A DNA stretch of 64,000 nucleotides, taken from NCBI GenBank assembly GCA_036785705.1, contig JAWUZG010000016.1, positions 3,534,001-3,598,000 on the forward strand. The letters are read 5' to 3'. This document shows, piece after piece, positions 37,901 through 51,338 of the stretch (positions within the stretch are counted from its first letter, which is position 1; the number at the start of each line of letters is the position of its first letter). The stretch is from Acanthornis magna. Lineage: Eukaryota; Chordata; Aves; Passeriformes; Acanthizidae. Below the pieces are notes generated by a model. It did no database searches. It was not told the DNA's origin and worked only from the letters and a program-made list of their open reading frames with translations. A program made the translations under genes and the position numbers.

Positions 37901-39159
37901 GGTAATACTTTAGAATTTCTATCTTTGTATTCTGTTGTCTGGAACTATAGGTGGGAAGAGAATGAAATGTGAGCTAAGCAGTAGGACCTCTATCAATAAT
38001 GATGGTTGTGGATGTCTGAGTGAAATGAAGCATGTAGAAGCCTCAAAAATAACTGACCCTGTTTTCCTCCAAACACTTCTGAAGAATTCTGTTCCGTTAA
38101 TAATGCCTTAAAAGTGATAAAGACTGGGATCTATGGATTCTAGCCAAATGAGGCCACATCCTACAGTCCTTGCTTTGTCTTACTGGAGTAAATTTCCCAT
38201 GTACTCATGGTAAGATGGGGACTAAGGACTAAGCAAGGGTGGCAGGATGGGAAATGGTTTGCACCTCCGAGACTGCATTTGCAAACTGCTGGAACCACAA
38301 ATGAGCTCAGTGTTTAGCAAGATGGTGGATGCCAGCATGAAGCTTGGAAGTGCCAATTTTAATTAAAAACTGCATTTTCAAATCAAGTTCCTAGTTAACA
38401 ATGGGTGGGAAATTCTTCCCACCATGTAAGCTTTCTGAATGCTGTATTGACTGGCAAGATGCATATAGCTTCTCCTTCCACAAAAGTCCTGCTACCATCA
38501 TCTTCCCCTTCACCTCCCCCCGCCAGAAGAAAAAGACTACATTGTTTGTGGAATGTCTCCTGGTTCATGTCCTGCATTTAGGCCAGACAGACAGATTTTA
38601 CTTTGTCCTCCCCACCCCCCCTTCCTTCGTTGTTAACAATGGGGTGAACACATGAGATTAACATGGCTCTTGACATGGCTCAGTTGTTTGCCATTTGGAA
38701 ACTACAGATTCTTCAGTTGTATAATTGTAAGAGAAAAAAAAAAACAACAACTATAAAAAGATTCAGTCATTTTCTGTTTATTCCAAAGACAAGGAGAACA
38801 GAATACTAGGGGAGAGATGGGGGAAGCCAACAACAAAAAACAAATTAGTTTAAGAACCAGCATGTTCCCCTTACTTTAAGGAACACAGTAAACATTTCAA
38901 AAGTGCATGCCAGCTCATTATCTAACCCAGTCTTCATTGACTTCATGAAAAACAGCAGCAGTTAAGCAATGTTTGCCAAAAGCAAATTTGGGTACATGCA
39001 TTGCTAAAAAAATGTGACATCCGCTCTGTACAGGTTCCTTAATCTGCCACACAGGGGCAAATCAACATTTCATCATTATCGTTTCTCTCTGTTTTTTAGT
39101 CCTTTCATGATTGCTCTTCTAGTCTGTTTTGATCATTGTTTATCCAAAACTCTGGTATG

Positions 39160-39520
39160 ACCTATGATTTGAATTGTTAGCCAGAAACAAACCTCTGCAA
39201 GCATTTAAATATGCAGAGATGACTTTGGTTAATATAATCTCAAATGAAATATCTCTTTGCAAGTATCTTTCTTGCAAAGCTTATTGTTTAAAAAAAAATC
39301 TTAAATGGATGTGGAATATTTATTAATTCCTTTTTCAAGATTTAAGATTTAATTTGTCATTAATTTTGTGTATTTTTTAAAATTAAATATGTTTTCTGGT
39401 TCAGGAATAATACAGTTATCTTTCCTTTTCAGTCAGTTTGGCGTGGCATTTGCAGTTTAAACATTGGTAAAAATACTGTGACAAAGCATTTGAATATATA
39501 TATATATATTTATATTCAAG
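39160..39520. promoter_or_regulatory. AT-rich block with paired inverted repeats, candidate CNE
   Basis: The block contains CTTTGCAAG-TATCTTT-CTTGCAAAG (39,255-39,279, perfect 9-bp arms), a TTTAAATATGCA string, repeated TTTAAGATTTAA-type motifs, and a (TA)n core flanked by TTGAATATA and TATATTCAA (39,490-39,519). The composition resembles AT-rich conserved non-coding DNA, but conservation was not tested. Confidence 0.25.
39490..39519. repeat. (TA)n with flanking inverted repeat
   Basis: TTGAATATA at the left and TATATTCAA at the right enclose a TATATATATATTT core, giving a cruciform-capable AT palindrome. Confidence 0.7.
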
Positions 39521-40557
39521 TATTGCCATTTATTGTGATAACAAATGATAAAGCAAATTTCATTAGTTGTTCCTTATAGATAAGTTACCCATTCTTTAGT
39601 AAATACATAATTCTGTTTTTTCAAAATATATAAATTTACAAATATTTTTAATCATACGGAACTTTGTTTCTTTTGGGAGTAACTCTTACTCAAGAGAAAG
39701 GCAAGCATCTATGGAACAATTGTTTTATTAAATAGCTTAAAGAAAAGTTCCCTTTGGAAACCATACAGGCTTTTCCCCAGAGCCCTCACATTTTCTGGTG
39801 TGCATGTTTGGGTCCTGTGGGCATTGATTTCTTTCATCTTAAGTCTCTGCCTTCAAAATTATCAGGTCATTTTAGTAAGCTTTATTTTGCTTTGGAATCT
39901 ACATATTCTTCTGCCATATGTTTAAAATTCAGAGTTGCTGTGCAGTTCTGATCATTAGTTATTCCATTCCACATATAGTACATCATACTCTTTCATGAGC
40001 AAAGGGTGCTGAAAAATGCTTGTTTACTTGTTTCTTAAATATAGAGCTTCTTATTTTTTTTAATTTTTATTTTTAAAATCCAGAAACCTTTCAGAATTTC
40101 TTAATGAAATAGGGAATTCTGTTGGTAGAAAATAATGCCACTTGCTTATGTTTTTGAAACATTTATCTAATTTTCTCATGGGGAGAAAGAAAACAGCTGG
40201 TGAAATTAGGATTTCAAAATGGAAAAAAAATCAAATAAACACCCGTTTGACATTTTATCAAAAGCTGAAGAATGCTGGTAAAATTTATCTTCATTAATTT
40301 CCCCCTTCTTCAAAAATCCCCTTGTTGTTATTGTTGAATTTGTAAATCCTCATGGGGACCAGGTGACAGAATGCAGATCAGATTTTCTTCTTTTTCTTTT
40401 TTATTTTTTTTTTCATGGGGGTGATGTGTTTGATTTTTTTGGTATTTATGTCCAAACCAGAGTATATCAATATATTCCAATATTTGTTTCAGGCTTTTCT
40501 TTTTAAGGCAAAGATTGCTTTTCTCCCCTGATGTGGTCACTTCAGTCAATGTAACAA

Positions 40558-40627
40558 TTGATTTTCCATGTCTGTGTCCTTCCTTGATTTAGTACAATCT
40601 GGGAAGGACACTGACATGGAAAATCAA
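40558..40627. ncRNA. Near-perfect 70-nt hairpin, candidate small-RNA precursor
   Basis: The left arm (40,558-40,583, starting TTGATTTTCCATGTC) and the right arm (40,602-40,627, ending GACATGGAAAATCAA) are reverse complements over 26 positions with a single T.T mismatch (40,573 against 40,612). Inside them a G.T pair, one more T.T mismatch and GATT/AATC pairing (40,586-40,589 with 40,596-40,599) extend the stem to 32 positions. The terminal loop is 6 nt (40,590-40,595). Outside the arms pairing stops abruptly. Size and near-complete pairing resemble a pre-miRNA or hairpin RNA, but a lower stem for Drosha is lacking. A recent inverted duplication or a tiny palindromic mobile remnant is equally possible. 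The strand is undetermined and it matches no microRNA I recall. Confidence 0.35.
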
Positions 40628-43600
40628 GGTGTTTGTAAGCAGTTTTTAAACAACAGGAGGAAGAACATTAGCATTGTCAGTCAACATAACTGAACCTTGG
40701 CTATGAGTGTTGATGGGGGAAATGTCAGAGTATAAGGGGAGCACTACATGCTTTTACCAAAGGTCTCAGCACATTTTTCCTGATAGCAGCCAGCAGAAGG
40801 TGCTCATGGAGAAGAATAAAGGAGCAGGGCAAGTACAGAGGGATTCTTTCAGCTTCTGACACTCGTCAGTTTTGGGACTCCCTGTGCTGAAGTTGCATCT
40901 TAAGCATTGTTTTTATGAACCACGGAGTGCGGAAGCAACAATAGGAACAATGGATCACTGTTCAGCATCAGTGGCAACTGAGCTTAGAAATAAGTAACAG
41001 TGCCACTTCAAAACGCTTGACATGGACAACAGAGACAGAAGAGCCAGGAAATTATGGTAGTGCTAAAGCCACACCCATGGCCAGAGGCAACATCTCACAG
41101 CTCCTCCAGATTGTGAACTCCTTGGGATCTGAGAATCCCTACCATGCAGAGAGGTAGGAGCCAAGCTCGTCATTATATAATGCAGCAACTTCTGCCCATG
41201 TGGTATCTTAATGGGATATGGTGTCTTGTTCTGCAGCGTAGGGGTTCCTGCCTGTGTGTCCCTGCTGGGATTTTTGTTTGGTGAGAGTTGGCTGACTTCG
41301 CCTCATACCAACACAAGATGCCACCAGTCACCTGATCTCTTGTGGTTGCCTTCTGCATTCTCTCGGAGTTACTGTCTCATTCTCTGGTTCCTGTTCAAGG
41401 ATCTGTCTCATGTAGGATGACAGCAATCCCATGTCCTTTCCTCTGGCAGCCCACTTTGTGGCCTCCCCACTAAGGAGCTCTGCTTAAGACTTCCGGCACA
41501 ATGCTTACCCTAATATGTGATCAGCTGTGTGTTTCCTTCCACACTAAATCATTTGGAAAATGACACAGTTTGAAGAATAATGGGAATTCAAAATCTGGCT
41601 CCAAATTTCCTCATGAACCAGTCTGCTCCTCTGCACCTGCAGAAAGGGACAGGTGGGTCGCTGCAAAGTGCTTGGGCAGCCCCTCCTCAGTGAGCCCCAC
41701 GGTTACCCAGCCCCTTGACTCTGCGTGAGGCAGTGACTCCTGCTGAGTTCCTGCGAGTATTTTGCGTGCAGCACTTCTCCCTGCAAAGTGGCAACACGCT
41801 GGGACACAAAATAGAAGGTCCTGTCCTGGTGTGAGCCCTGCACAGAACGAGAGGGCAGCTGTGATGGATAGGAACTGAGCTGTGTTGGTGTTGCGGGTAG
41901 CTCCTGCTGTGTTTTGGAGACAGCATGTGTACATTTGAAGTTTGCTTGGGGATCGAGGGTGATGTGGCAACACAGGTTTCTGAGCAGTTCCTTGGGACAC
42001 AAACAGCCCCATTCATTGCTGCAGATGGCTCCCAGTGTAACCCAGCTGCCGGACCATTGTCATCTGCATGTGAAGCTCTTCCTTGTTTTACTTAATTTTG
42101 CTTTCACAAAAATGTTACTGAACCCCACGTAGATTTTGCTTGGGGGAGGACTGTGTTAAATCATTAAAAAAAAATGTCAGGAGCTGAGACCAGATAAGAA
42201 TAAAAATTGTAGCAGTGTCCACAGTAATAACAACTGAAATGAGTTTTTCCCTGTCACTTGTCTCCCTTTTCCTGACTCTGGGATGTTGTGAATGGCAGAC
42301 CTTGTTTCCTTTAGCAGTACGATTATTTTTACTACATCCTTTATCTTTGTCTTTTGGAAAGAGCAAATAAAAACAAAGCTTTGTTTCAGATTTTTGCTTG
42401 AAGATAAACTGGAACATTTTAATAGAGTAACTTTAAATAACTGTTTACTTTTGCAATGATCAGGGCCAGTACTCAGGGCTACAGCTACATGGCTAAACTT
42501 CCATACTTGTTTCTAAGGATTTAGAGCTCAACATTTTTGAAAGTGTGAGAAGGATGGCATAGATGCAAAGCAGTGGGAATGCTGCCCACTTTGCCTGAGA
42601 GAGCTGCAAGACTGAAAATACAACTGAGATAGGTCTGTCCCAGGTAAGTGGCAGGGCACAATCTATGAACTACACTGATGTACACAGTTAAGTGCAGAGA
42701 GTTTTTCTGTATTCTTTTTCTCATGGATAAACTTTTACTACCTGCTAAATTTAGACTCTTAGACTCATTTCTGTGAAGCCAGAGCTGAACCACACCCTTC
42801 CAATGTGAAGAGCTGTTGCATTAAATCATTGTGCTTCTCAGAGGGCTCAGTCAAATGAGGACAAGATTGCAGGCAGGTGCAATTTCCTTTTGGAAAATTG
42901 ATAGATGGTGCTTCTGCATTCTGTAATGTGTTGGTTTTAGTCTTTACAGAATACAGCTTGCATTCTGTTATAACTAGTAACAAATCACACATCTGGAACA
43001 AAGAGGAATGTAGCTGAGCAATATATTATATTTATCTGCAATCTGGTTCAGATCCCCTGGTTCCTTTCAATTTTAACTGTGCAACAAATGTACTCCCAGT
43101 CTTCATTTTATCACTTGTTATAATGTTTAACAAAGGTCATTGTGACCCAGAGGAAGATGAAGAGGAAAGTGTTACGGTGGATCTTGGAAATGGAGTTTAA
43201 CTGTGATGACGGTGGGCACGAAGCCAAGCCCAGCTCTCCTGCATGTATTTAATTTGCGCTCTTTAGTTTTCCTAATGCTGGGCTGGATTCAATCATGGAG
43301 CCACATCTATGGATGAGGCAGAAATGTTCAGTAATTAGTACATCTTTCTTCTCTGATGCCTTTTTTCAAAAGAATACTTTAAATTGTTTACTTTTTCTGT
43401 GGTTGGATTGTTGAATTAATAACAAAAATGCAACCACTGTTGAAAAGAACAGTCTTCCAGTGAATGCCTAAAATATTTAATTCTGTGCTTAGTAACCACC
43501 ATCTTGTCAAATCTGGTGACAAACTTTCTTTTAATGGGGATTTACTTGATCAGGTCACTAAACTCAACCATAATGTCCTTGTTTTTTTAATTTGTGATTT

Positions 43601-46600
43601 TATCTGTTTAAATTTTGCCTGCTCAAAGGCTGTCTGATTAGGCTGGTGCAAAGGAGATTATTTTTTGTGGTTCAGAAATGCCAAAGCTATCCTGATTTCC
43701 AAAATATTCATATATAAATAATTGCTCATATGATTAAAATTTATTTAAAATTATTTCACAGATACTTGTGTTATGCTTTGCACTGTTTTTTGCAACAGTA
43801 GAGAACCTACCTGTTAGGCAGGCATTTATGTATCTAGGCACATATATAGCTGCTAGTCCTTCTAAGTAAGAAACACTCAAAAGGTTCATTTCTAAGAAAT
43901 TATTAGAGCTTTTGTGTATCACATAGTTTAGAACAGATTTCCCAAGTTTTTTTTAAAGGGCAGTATCATGTCTTGCATGGTTTTTCACATGCAGAGAGTC
44001 TCCTGGCTCTGTAAGACTACTTGGTACTGTATTTATCAAGTCGTTTGTGCTCAGATTTTACTAATTTATGGATTACTGTATTGCTGCATTGATTATGATT
44101 TCTGTTTCCTCTGGAAAGGAAGAAATAACCTGCAGTGCTTCAACAGTGTGTGCCCAAGAATATAGCATACATTAATTATATCATATCCAGTGAAAAATAT
44201 TCATGTTTTTGAAACATAGCCAATTTTCTGCCTTTTCTCCAACTGTACTCAGAGCGCTCTCTCTAGACTTCTGTTATTGTTCCTGTAGTGAAGTAATGTC
44301 TGAGAGAGAGACTGGCACTCAGGTGTATTTAATACATTTATTTTTTTATCCTTTTATTTTACACCTGCCCATTTGGTATAAATATTCTTAATTTCTGTGT
44401 TATTTCATATTTGCAAATATATATATACAAATTACTCATTTTTTCCATGAATTCTCTAGTGCTATAGATAATACCTGAGGCTTTATATCTATGCAATCTC
44501 AGAAGAAAATATCTAAAAAGTAAAATCTACAAGCTCACATGAGTTTAACTGCTAATAAGCCGGTTTTAATTTTTTTCTTTTTTTTTGTGAAGGTAGGAGT
44601 AACTTTTGCAAAGAAAAGTCCCTCAGTGATTGTGTAGCTCAAAGTACCAAATTTTTGTTCTAAATGTAAATATTCTTGTTTGCTTCTAAATCCATCATAT
44701 ACATCTTCTTGCATAGGAAAAACACATACTGCTATTACTGACTTTGTCTTGTAGTGATATTTCAAATTGAAATTGTAGATTTCCATTTCTTTCTGTGATG
44801 ATATTCTTCTTATTCATACACTCACTTCTGATCATTATTGCATATTCAGTCAATGGAAGGCCAAAATTCCTTTAAAAAGACATTAATCACATTAAAATTT
44901 GTTGCCAGTGCAGTTCACAACAGCTACAGGACATGTGTATCAAATTACAGTATATTAGTAATACCTTTTCAGCATGCTTTCATTTCCTACCTCCCTCCTA
45001 CCACTGTGCTTTGTATTGGGCTACAAAAACAACTTTTGTCTCTAATCAAAGTAAGAAAATGTAGTATTCATAGTTCCAGGATGCCATGAGCAATGAACAG
45101 TACATTTCCTGTAGTTTTGTGATTCGTTTGTTATAAAGTATATTACAAATGTAGCTCTAACGTTGTCTCCAGCTTAAAAAAAAAAATAAAAAAATCAGGC
45201 CCTTTATTTGCCAGAATCACACTAAGTAAAAGTTTAACTATTGTGTCAATGCTATCTTCTCAACAACACGACAGGCAACCTGAAGTGAATTAGAGAACAA
45301 AGCATGAATGTGTTTGCAATCAGCATTTCTATAAGATAATTCGCATTTCATTACGTATTTATGGGATGCCGCTGTGATGGTTGATGCACACGTGCTGAGC
45401 AGATATGGGAGGGGTAACTATGTTGTAGCATACTTCCCTCATGGGCTCATGGACCTTTCCTTTCATGTTACAAAATCCAAATCCAGCTAATTTCTGCCTA
45501 ATTACCCCTGTTTCAAGCAGCGCATACAATTAAAAATGTTAGAATTTCACTTGCCTGTGAGTGAACTGCCTCGTGTGTTGGCTGTTCTGACCATGGTAGT
45601 CAAGGTGGCCATCTCACAGAAGTCACCTCTGGTCAACCAGCAAAGTTGCTGTGTCGTGAAGAGACTTTAGAGACAAATCTAGGCCCTGTTAAAGCCAATG
45701 CTGGTTTTGCTGTTGACTCTGATGGCTTCAGAATTTGAAAAAATTATTTCAGTATGTCCAAAATTTTGTTTTATCAGAGCATTATGCATTCTTCTCCAGT
45801 GGCACTGTGACCTGGGACTTGGGAGGAGGGAGTTTGCAAAGGGCCAAGAGTAGCTCATTGAAAACTTCCTTTCTGGACCACAGAAACCAGCAGGCATTTC
45901 TGAAAATACCAGTAAGGAGATGAATCATGTTATCTGGTATATCTTAGAATTTCTGATTAAGTATTTAAGAATTTATCTCTAAATATGCCAATTCTTTTAA
46001 CTAAGTGACACGTCACCACATTGGTTTAGAAGTAGTATGGTCACATTTTATTATCTTGCATGATTCTGTGGAACAAAACCCTTTAAAAACTTGTAGGATG
46101 ATCTAAATACTATTAAAAAAATTCCTATTATTATTTTGAATGCCAGAACAATCACAGAAGAATTTTAATCCTATTAAGGAAATATATTTAAAAAAATATT
46201 AATACTTTGCTTCTGCTTGTTAAAACAGTATTAAAACAAGGTGGAAATGTGTTTGTAGTTAACTCCCAGAGGACTTGGTGTCAGAAGAAATGTCACCCTG
46301 TCTGGTCCTTTTTAGGAAGGTGGCCTCTACCAGATGTAAGCTCAGAAATGGCAATCGCCATTCACGTAAATGACTAGCAGGTTTATCCTGGCTTTCTCTG
46401 GGGCCATCTTGACTTTTGGCAAGAGGCAAAGAGCAGGACTATAAGAAAATAGTAGTTCTCATGGGAACAGTAAAAATATGTTGGTATTGTTTAATTCTTT
46501 CATAACATGCTAAATTAATTTATTTGTTTTTTGAGTCTTTTAAAGTATTATGCCATTGGGGAATGTGTTTTTCATATAGCAGTCTTACAAATATATTAAA

Positions 46601-49600
46601 GTTTTAGGGAGAGCAGTCAATGAGTAAGCGCCACTTGTTATCCATGTTGAGTGACTGGGAGACAGAAGGCTTTATTTTTTACTGCTTTACATATTTATAG
46701 TAATTGGCATCAGTGCAAAGTGATCTTACCTGCACATTTTGCAATCTTTTTGCACAGACATAGACAGCTGTAAAACATGCAGGATTGTGGAGTAGCAGCT
46801 TCACGTTGTTCATAAATTCTTGAAAAGCACCCTGTCATAATGCTTATCATTTGCTTGATGCTTTTGATTTCATAGATACTTTTGACAGTCTTCATGTCGG
46901 TCTCAAAATGTATGGTTCAACTGTGTTTCTTCCAAGCCACTGCTTGATATACTTGGGACTAGGTCATTAATTTTGTGAGACAAGTGAAATTTAATCTTCA
47001 GTTAACTCATTGTTCAGTTCAATTATTTTAATCGGAGAACCTTATTATTTAAGTTGAAGGGAAACATATTCTCTGTTCAATATGCCATGGGTAAGAGAGA
47101 ATATCTCGATTTTGTTCCCCGCTGCTCTGTTGATCATTCATAAGGCAATAGCTTCAAAATACCAATACTGCGAGAAAAACTAGCTTTACAACTCTTTGGA
47201 GAGATACCAACACCAGAACCGAGCATACTGTAATTGATTCTCTTCTGTTTATATGGAGCATTTTTTGATCTCTAAATCTGCATGTTACAGAGGGAAAAAA
47301 ACCAAATCAGATTTTTCCCAGATGATTTGTTATTTTTACCCATTACTGGAAACATCTTCTGTTTTCTACCATACATCCTGGCAGGTATTTTGAAGAGAGA
47401 ACAAGAGCAGGAGCAGCTGAACGCTCTGGAGCTGTCTAGTTCTTCCAGATACTCTTCATCTGTCCATTTATCATCTGTAAGACATTTCTGTGACTTGCCA
47501 TATATCTAGACATAGAGAAAGCCAGGGTATCAATCATTTTGATGAATACTGCAAATATCAGGGTTAACCTGTGGGTCAGAAAGACTTCATGTATTTGGAA
47601 ACAGGAAGAAGCTGATGCTTGGACACAGATTGGCAGGTTTCCCTTAGAATCAATGGATCTCTGCCAATACATGCCATGCTCCTCATTTGAAAAATCCCTC
47701 TTACTGAATCCACTGACTGTTCTTCTCAGCAGACTTCATATTTTTTATTTCCTTTTTTTATTGTCATGAAATGAATGTAGCAATGGTGAGGATCACAGAA
47801 TAGAAGTTATATACTTAACAGTGAAGGCAAAAGTGTCTTACAAATTAACAGCCTGAAATTAGCAGGATCTGTTCCTTGTGCAGTGTTGAATTCAACTTCT
47901 GATTTTTTTCCATACAATGAGCATACTTATTTTCCTATACCAGAGCTGATGACAAACATGTTAGCCTGCATTTAGAAATTCCTGAGTGGTATTAGCCACC
48001 AGCACAAGTCCACCCTGGCCAAACTTAGGCTTTTTAATTTCTCACTCAAGTCTTCGAATACCTTCTTGCTTGGTCCGCTATCTTTCTTACTGTTCAGGCC
48101 TTTGACCTGGAAAGTCATATCCAGCAGAAGCTTTCTTCTAAGTCATAATTTTCAGATCTTAATGCCTTTTTAAAAAGAATTATCTAAGATCAGCCATTCT
48201 CCTTTATCCGCCATCATCCAGATGTCTTCTAACAAATGTTAACGATTTTGCTTTGGTTTTGTGGTCTTTTGTATTTTCAGCTTCACCTTCAGATGTTATC
48301 TTCCAGTTTGCTACTGATGCCAACCTTAATTTCTAGGTTTTTTTGTTTCAAGCAATTACCTTTGTGCTTTTCTTTCTGCTGTTCCTAATGCTTGAAAAGA
48401 ATTTCCTGTAACCAGCCTGTAAACAAATATACAGTCTTACTCTAGACCCTAAACCTTTCTTTTTAGTTTTTGGGAAGGCTAAAAGAAACCTTGGCAAATT
48501 CCAGGTCCCTGGTTTATTGTTCCCTACAGGGTGAACTACCTGGTGCTGTGTTGTTGCCTTTGGTATTTGTTTCTTACCCTTTCTATGCCCATAATGTAAT
48601 TTCATTGGGACAGAGTATGTGTGTTTTGCTTGTGTTACCACAGTGCCCAGCACAAAGGGATCTTCATCCCTAAATAGTATTAGGGATAGTTAGTGTTAGT
48701 GTAAATTACTGTTACTAATCATGAAGCAAGGTTAGATAAGCCACAGAATGTTAGGAACTTTCAAAGTGCCAGTCCTCACTGATTCTGGGCATGTATCCTG
48801 CAGGAGACATCAGCCAAGAGAAAACTCCAGTGAACATCTGCTGCCTCAGCTTCTGTTGGAGGGAGGATAGATAAGTATGTCACTGAACATTTGTATTATG
48901 TTGGCTATCTTCAGCACTAAGGTTTTAGGTCATATGTGAAAAGAAGTTGAAAAGGACAGTGGATGCACACTGACAGAATATCTGACAATAGAGTTGTGGG
49001 TGCCCTGAGGGACAGTCATCTAAACATCTGGGGAAGAATGGTAGTGGGATTACTTGCCATTTCAGCAGAATCTGCTGGAGAAATCCTGCAAAAATGTAGG
49101 CAAGTATTCAAAATATAAGAAAAATGGAATATAGTTAGGATTAGATAATCCTCAGCATGATAGGGGAGCACTCGTGTTCAGATGGTGAAAAATATGTGCT
49201 GTAAAAAGAACAAATCTAAGCTCAAGATCAGGCAATGCTGCAGGGAACCTTGAAAAATGTCCCTGTTTTAAAGATATGAGGTGACAGTTCCACTCCATGT
49301 TTTCTCATTCCTTGCTGTGGAACCAGACTCCAGGTGTTTATAACAGGAATGTTACCTGTATATGAACTCTGTGTTTTTATAAATAATAGATGCTTTTATG
49401 CCCAGGTTTAGTGGTTTTTGCTACTCAGACAAATGCTTACGTGGGGATAAAACCTCTGTAGTGCTAAGAGCAAACTTATTCTGGAGCCTAAAATCCAAAG
49501 GCAGTACCACAAGAAATGTGAAGATGAGATACTGAGAAGAGAAGCAAGGGGCAAAGGATGCTGAGAGGAAGAAAGAATAGAAGACATAAACTGGAAACAC

Positions 49601-50160
49601 TGATCAGTTGAGAAGTTGGTTTTCTGAAGAAAGGGAGCTAAACTTGAATGCAGATGGCAAGATGTTACAGAAGATGGGAATGAGTGATAATGGGAGAGAG
49701 AAATGGGAAGAGTATGGTTCTTATTTTTCTTTTCTAGCATGTCTATTTCTAGGCCTTTCAATGCCATGATAATGAACTTCTGTTTTGGGTAAGCTGCTGC
49801 AAGTCAACCCCTTTCACTCGTAGTAAATCCTCATCTTTAAAGGAAAATGTCACTGTTTCTACAAACAGTCATAAAGTGTGTAATCAACCTCTCAAGCAGT
49901 AGCACACTTGAGATCATAACAACATGTATACTTCTTCAGGAACATGAATCTTAAATTCACTGCTGGTATTTTTCCGTGGTCTGGAAAAGCAATGGCTAAA
50001 AGGGGAATTTGTTTTTTCAAACTGTGGAACAAAGGGTATGATGTTGCAGAGTAAAACCCATTGCTTATATTCAAGAGACTTTAAAAATACTGTAAAATAC
50101 AAAAAAACCCCACCCTTTCCTCAGGACTTGCAATGCCTTTGCATTTGTTCTGGTTTATAA
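40628..50160. other. AT-rich non-coding stretch, no gene recognised
   Basis: No exon is supported. A GC-richer patch at about 41,590-42,060 has overlapping minus-strand frames of 99-133 codons that resemble nothing known. A small (TA)n tract lies near 44,415-44,430. A candidate regulatory block at 45,290-45,580 is listed separately. Confidence 0.5.
45290..45580. promoter_or_regulatory. Candidate conserved non-coding block
   Basis: A low-repeat stretch with more CpG than its surroundings (ATTCGCATTTCATTACG, GATGCCGCTGTGATGG, GCACACGTGCTGAGC) plus homeodomain-type TAATTACCCC and GCATACAATTA strings and an E-box (CACGTG). Such a mix is typical of distal enhancers near developmental genes. Called by eye only. 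Confidence 0.25.
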
Positions 50161-51338
50161 TAGAATCATAAAATCATTTAGGTTTGAAAAAAACTTGAAG
50201 ATCATTGAGCCCAACTGTTATCCCAGCCCTGCCAAGCTGGTTGTCCCTAAGTACCACACCTACATGTCTTTTAAATACCTGCAGGGATGGTGACTTCCCT
50301 GAGCAGCTTTTTCAATGCATGAAAATCCTTTCTGTGAAGAGATTTTCCCTAACATACAATCTAATCCCCCACTGGTACAACTTGAGGCTATTTCCTCTTG
50401 TCCTGTCTCTTGTCACCTAGGAGATGATCCCACACGTGGCTACACCCTCCTTTCAGGTAGTTGTAGACAGCAATAAGGTCCCTCCTGAACCTCTTTTCTC
50501 TAGGCTAAACACCCCCACATCCCTCAGCTTCTCCTCATCAGACTTGTGCTCCAGACCCTTCTCCAGCTCTGTTTCCCTTCTCTGGACATGCTCCAGCTCC
50601 TCAATATCTTTCTTGCAGTGAGGGATCCAAAACTGAGCATGGAATTTGAGGTGTGGTCTCACCAGTGATGAATATGGGGGGATGGTCACTGCCTTGGTCC
50701 TGCTGGCCACACTATTGCTGATCCAGGTCAGGATGGCATTGGCCTTCTTGGCCACCTGGGCACAGCTGGCTCATGTTCAGCTGCTGCCAACCAGCACCTC
50801 AGGTCCTTTCCCACTGGGCCATTTTCCAGCCACTCTGCCCCAGCCTGTAGAGCTGCAGGGGTTGTTGTGACCCCAGTGCAGGACCCAGAACTTGGCCTTT
50901 TTGACCTCAGACCACTGGCCTTGGGCCATCAATCCGACCTGTCCAGATCCCTCTGCAGATCCCTCGTGGCCTCCATCAGATCACACTCCTGCCCAGCTTG
51001 GTGTCATCTGCAGACTGAGGGTGCCCTTGGTCCCCTCATCCTGATCATTGATAAAGTTATTAAACAGTACTGTCCCCAACACTGAGCCCTGGGGAACACC
51101 ATTAGTGTTCTAGTAGGATGTGCTGGATGTAAATCCATTCACCACAAATCTTTGGGCTCAGCCATCCAGTTTACTAACCAGTAAAGAATATGCCAGACCA
51201 AACCATGGACAGGCAGTTTCTCCTGTGGGAGACGATGTCAAAGGCTTTACTGAAGTCTAGGTAGACAACTTCCACAGCCTTCCCTCATCTACAAGCTGGT
51301 CACATTGTCATAGAAGGAGATCAAGTTAGTCAAGTTTG
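50161..51338 (-). mobile_element. CR1 LINE 3' fragment, about 1.2 kb, minus orientation
   Basis: This is the longest and best preserved CR1 copy here. It begins with AGAATCATAAAATCATTTAGG (reverse of the CR1 tail) and ends near TCAAGTTAGTCAAGTTTG, so it covers the C-terminal part of ORF2 plus the 3' UTR. A 100-codon minus-strand frame at 50,453-50,755 shows the CR1 ORF2 C-terminus: [45 protein letters not shown] and FSLEKR. Upstream segments on the element strand encode the RT region but with frame breaks. It is 5' truncated and cannot move by itself. Confidence 0.95.

Larger units (their letters stand above)
34974..40557. other. Non-coding stretch with AT-rich candidate element
   Basis: A GC-richer piece (about 34,980-35,460) follows the CR1 copy and has open frames with no recognisable product. 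The rest is AT-rich. The segment 39,160-39,520 is notable for inverted repeats and long AT runs and is listed separately. Confidence 0.5.

Noticed and set aside
50453..50755. A 100-codon minus-strand frame as a host gene
   Set aside because: Its sequence matches the CR1 ORF2 C-terminal region, so it belongs to the transposon fragment.
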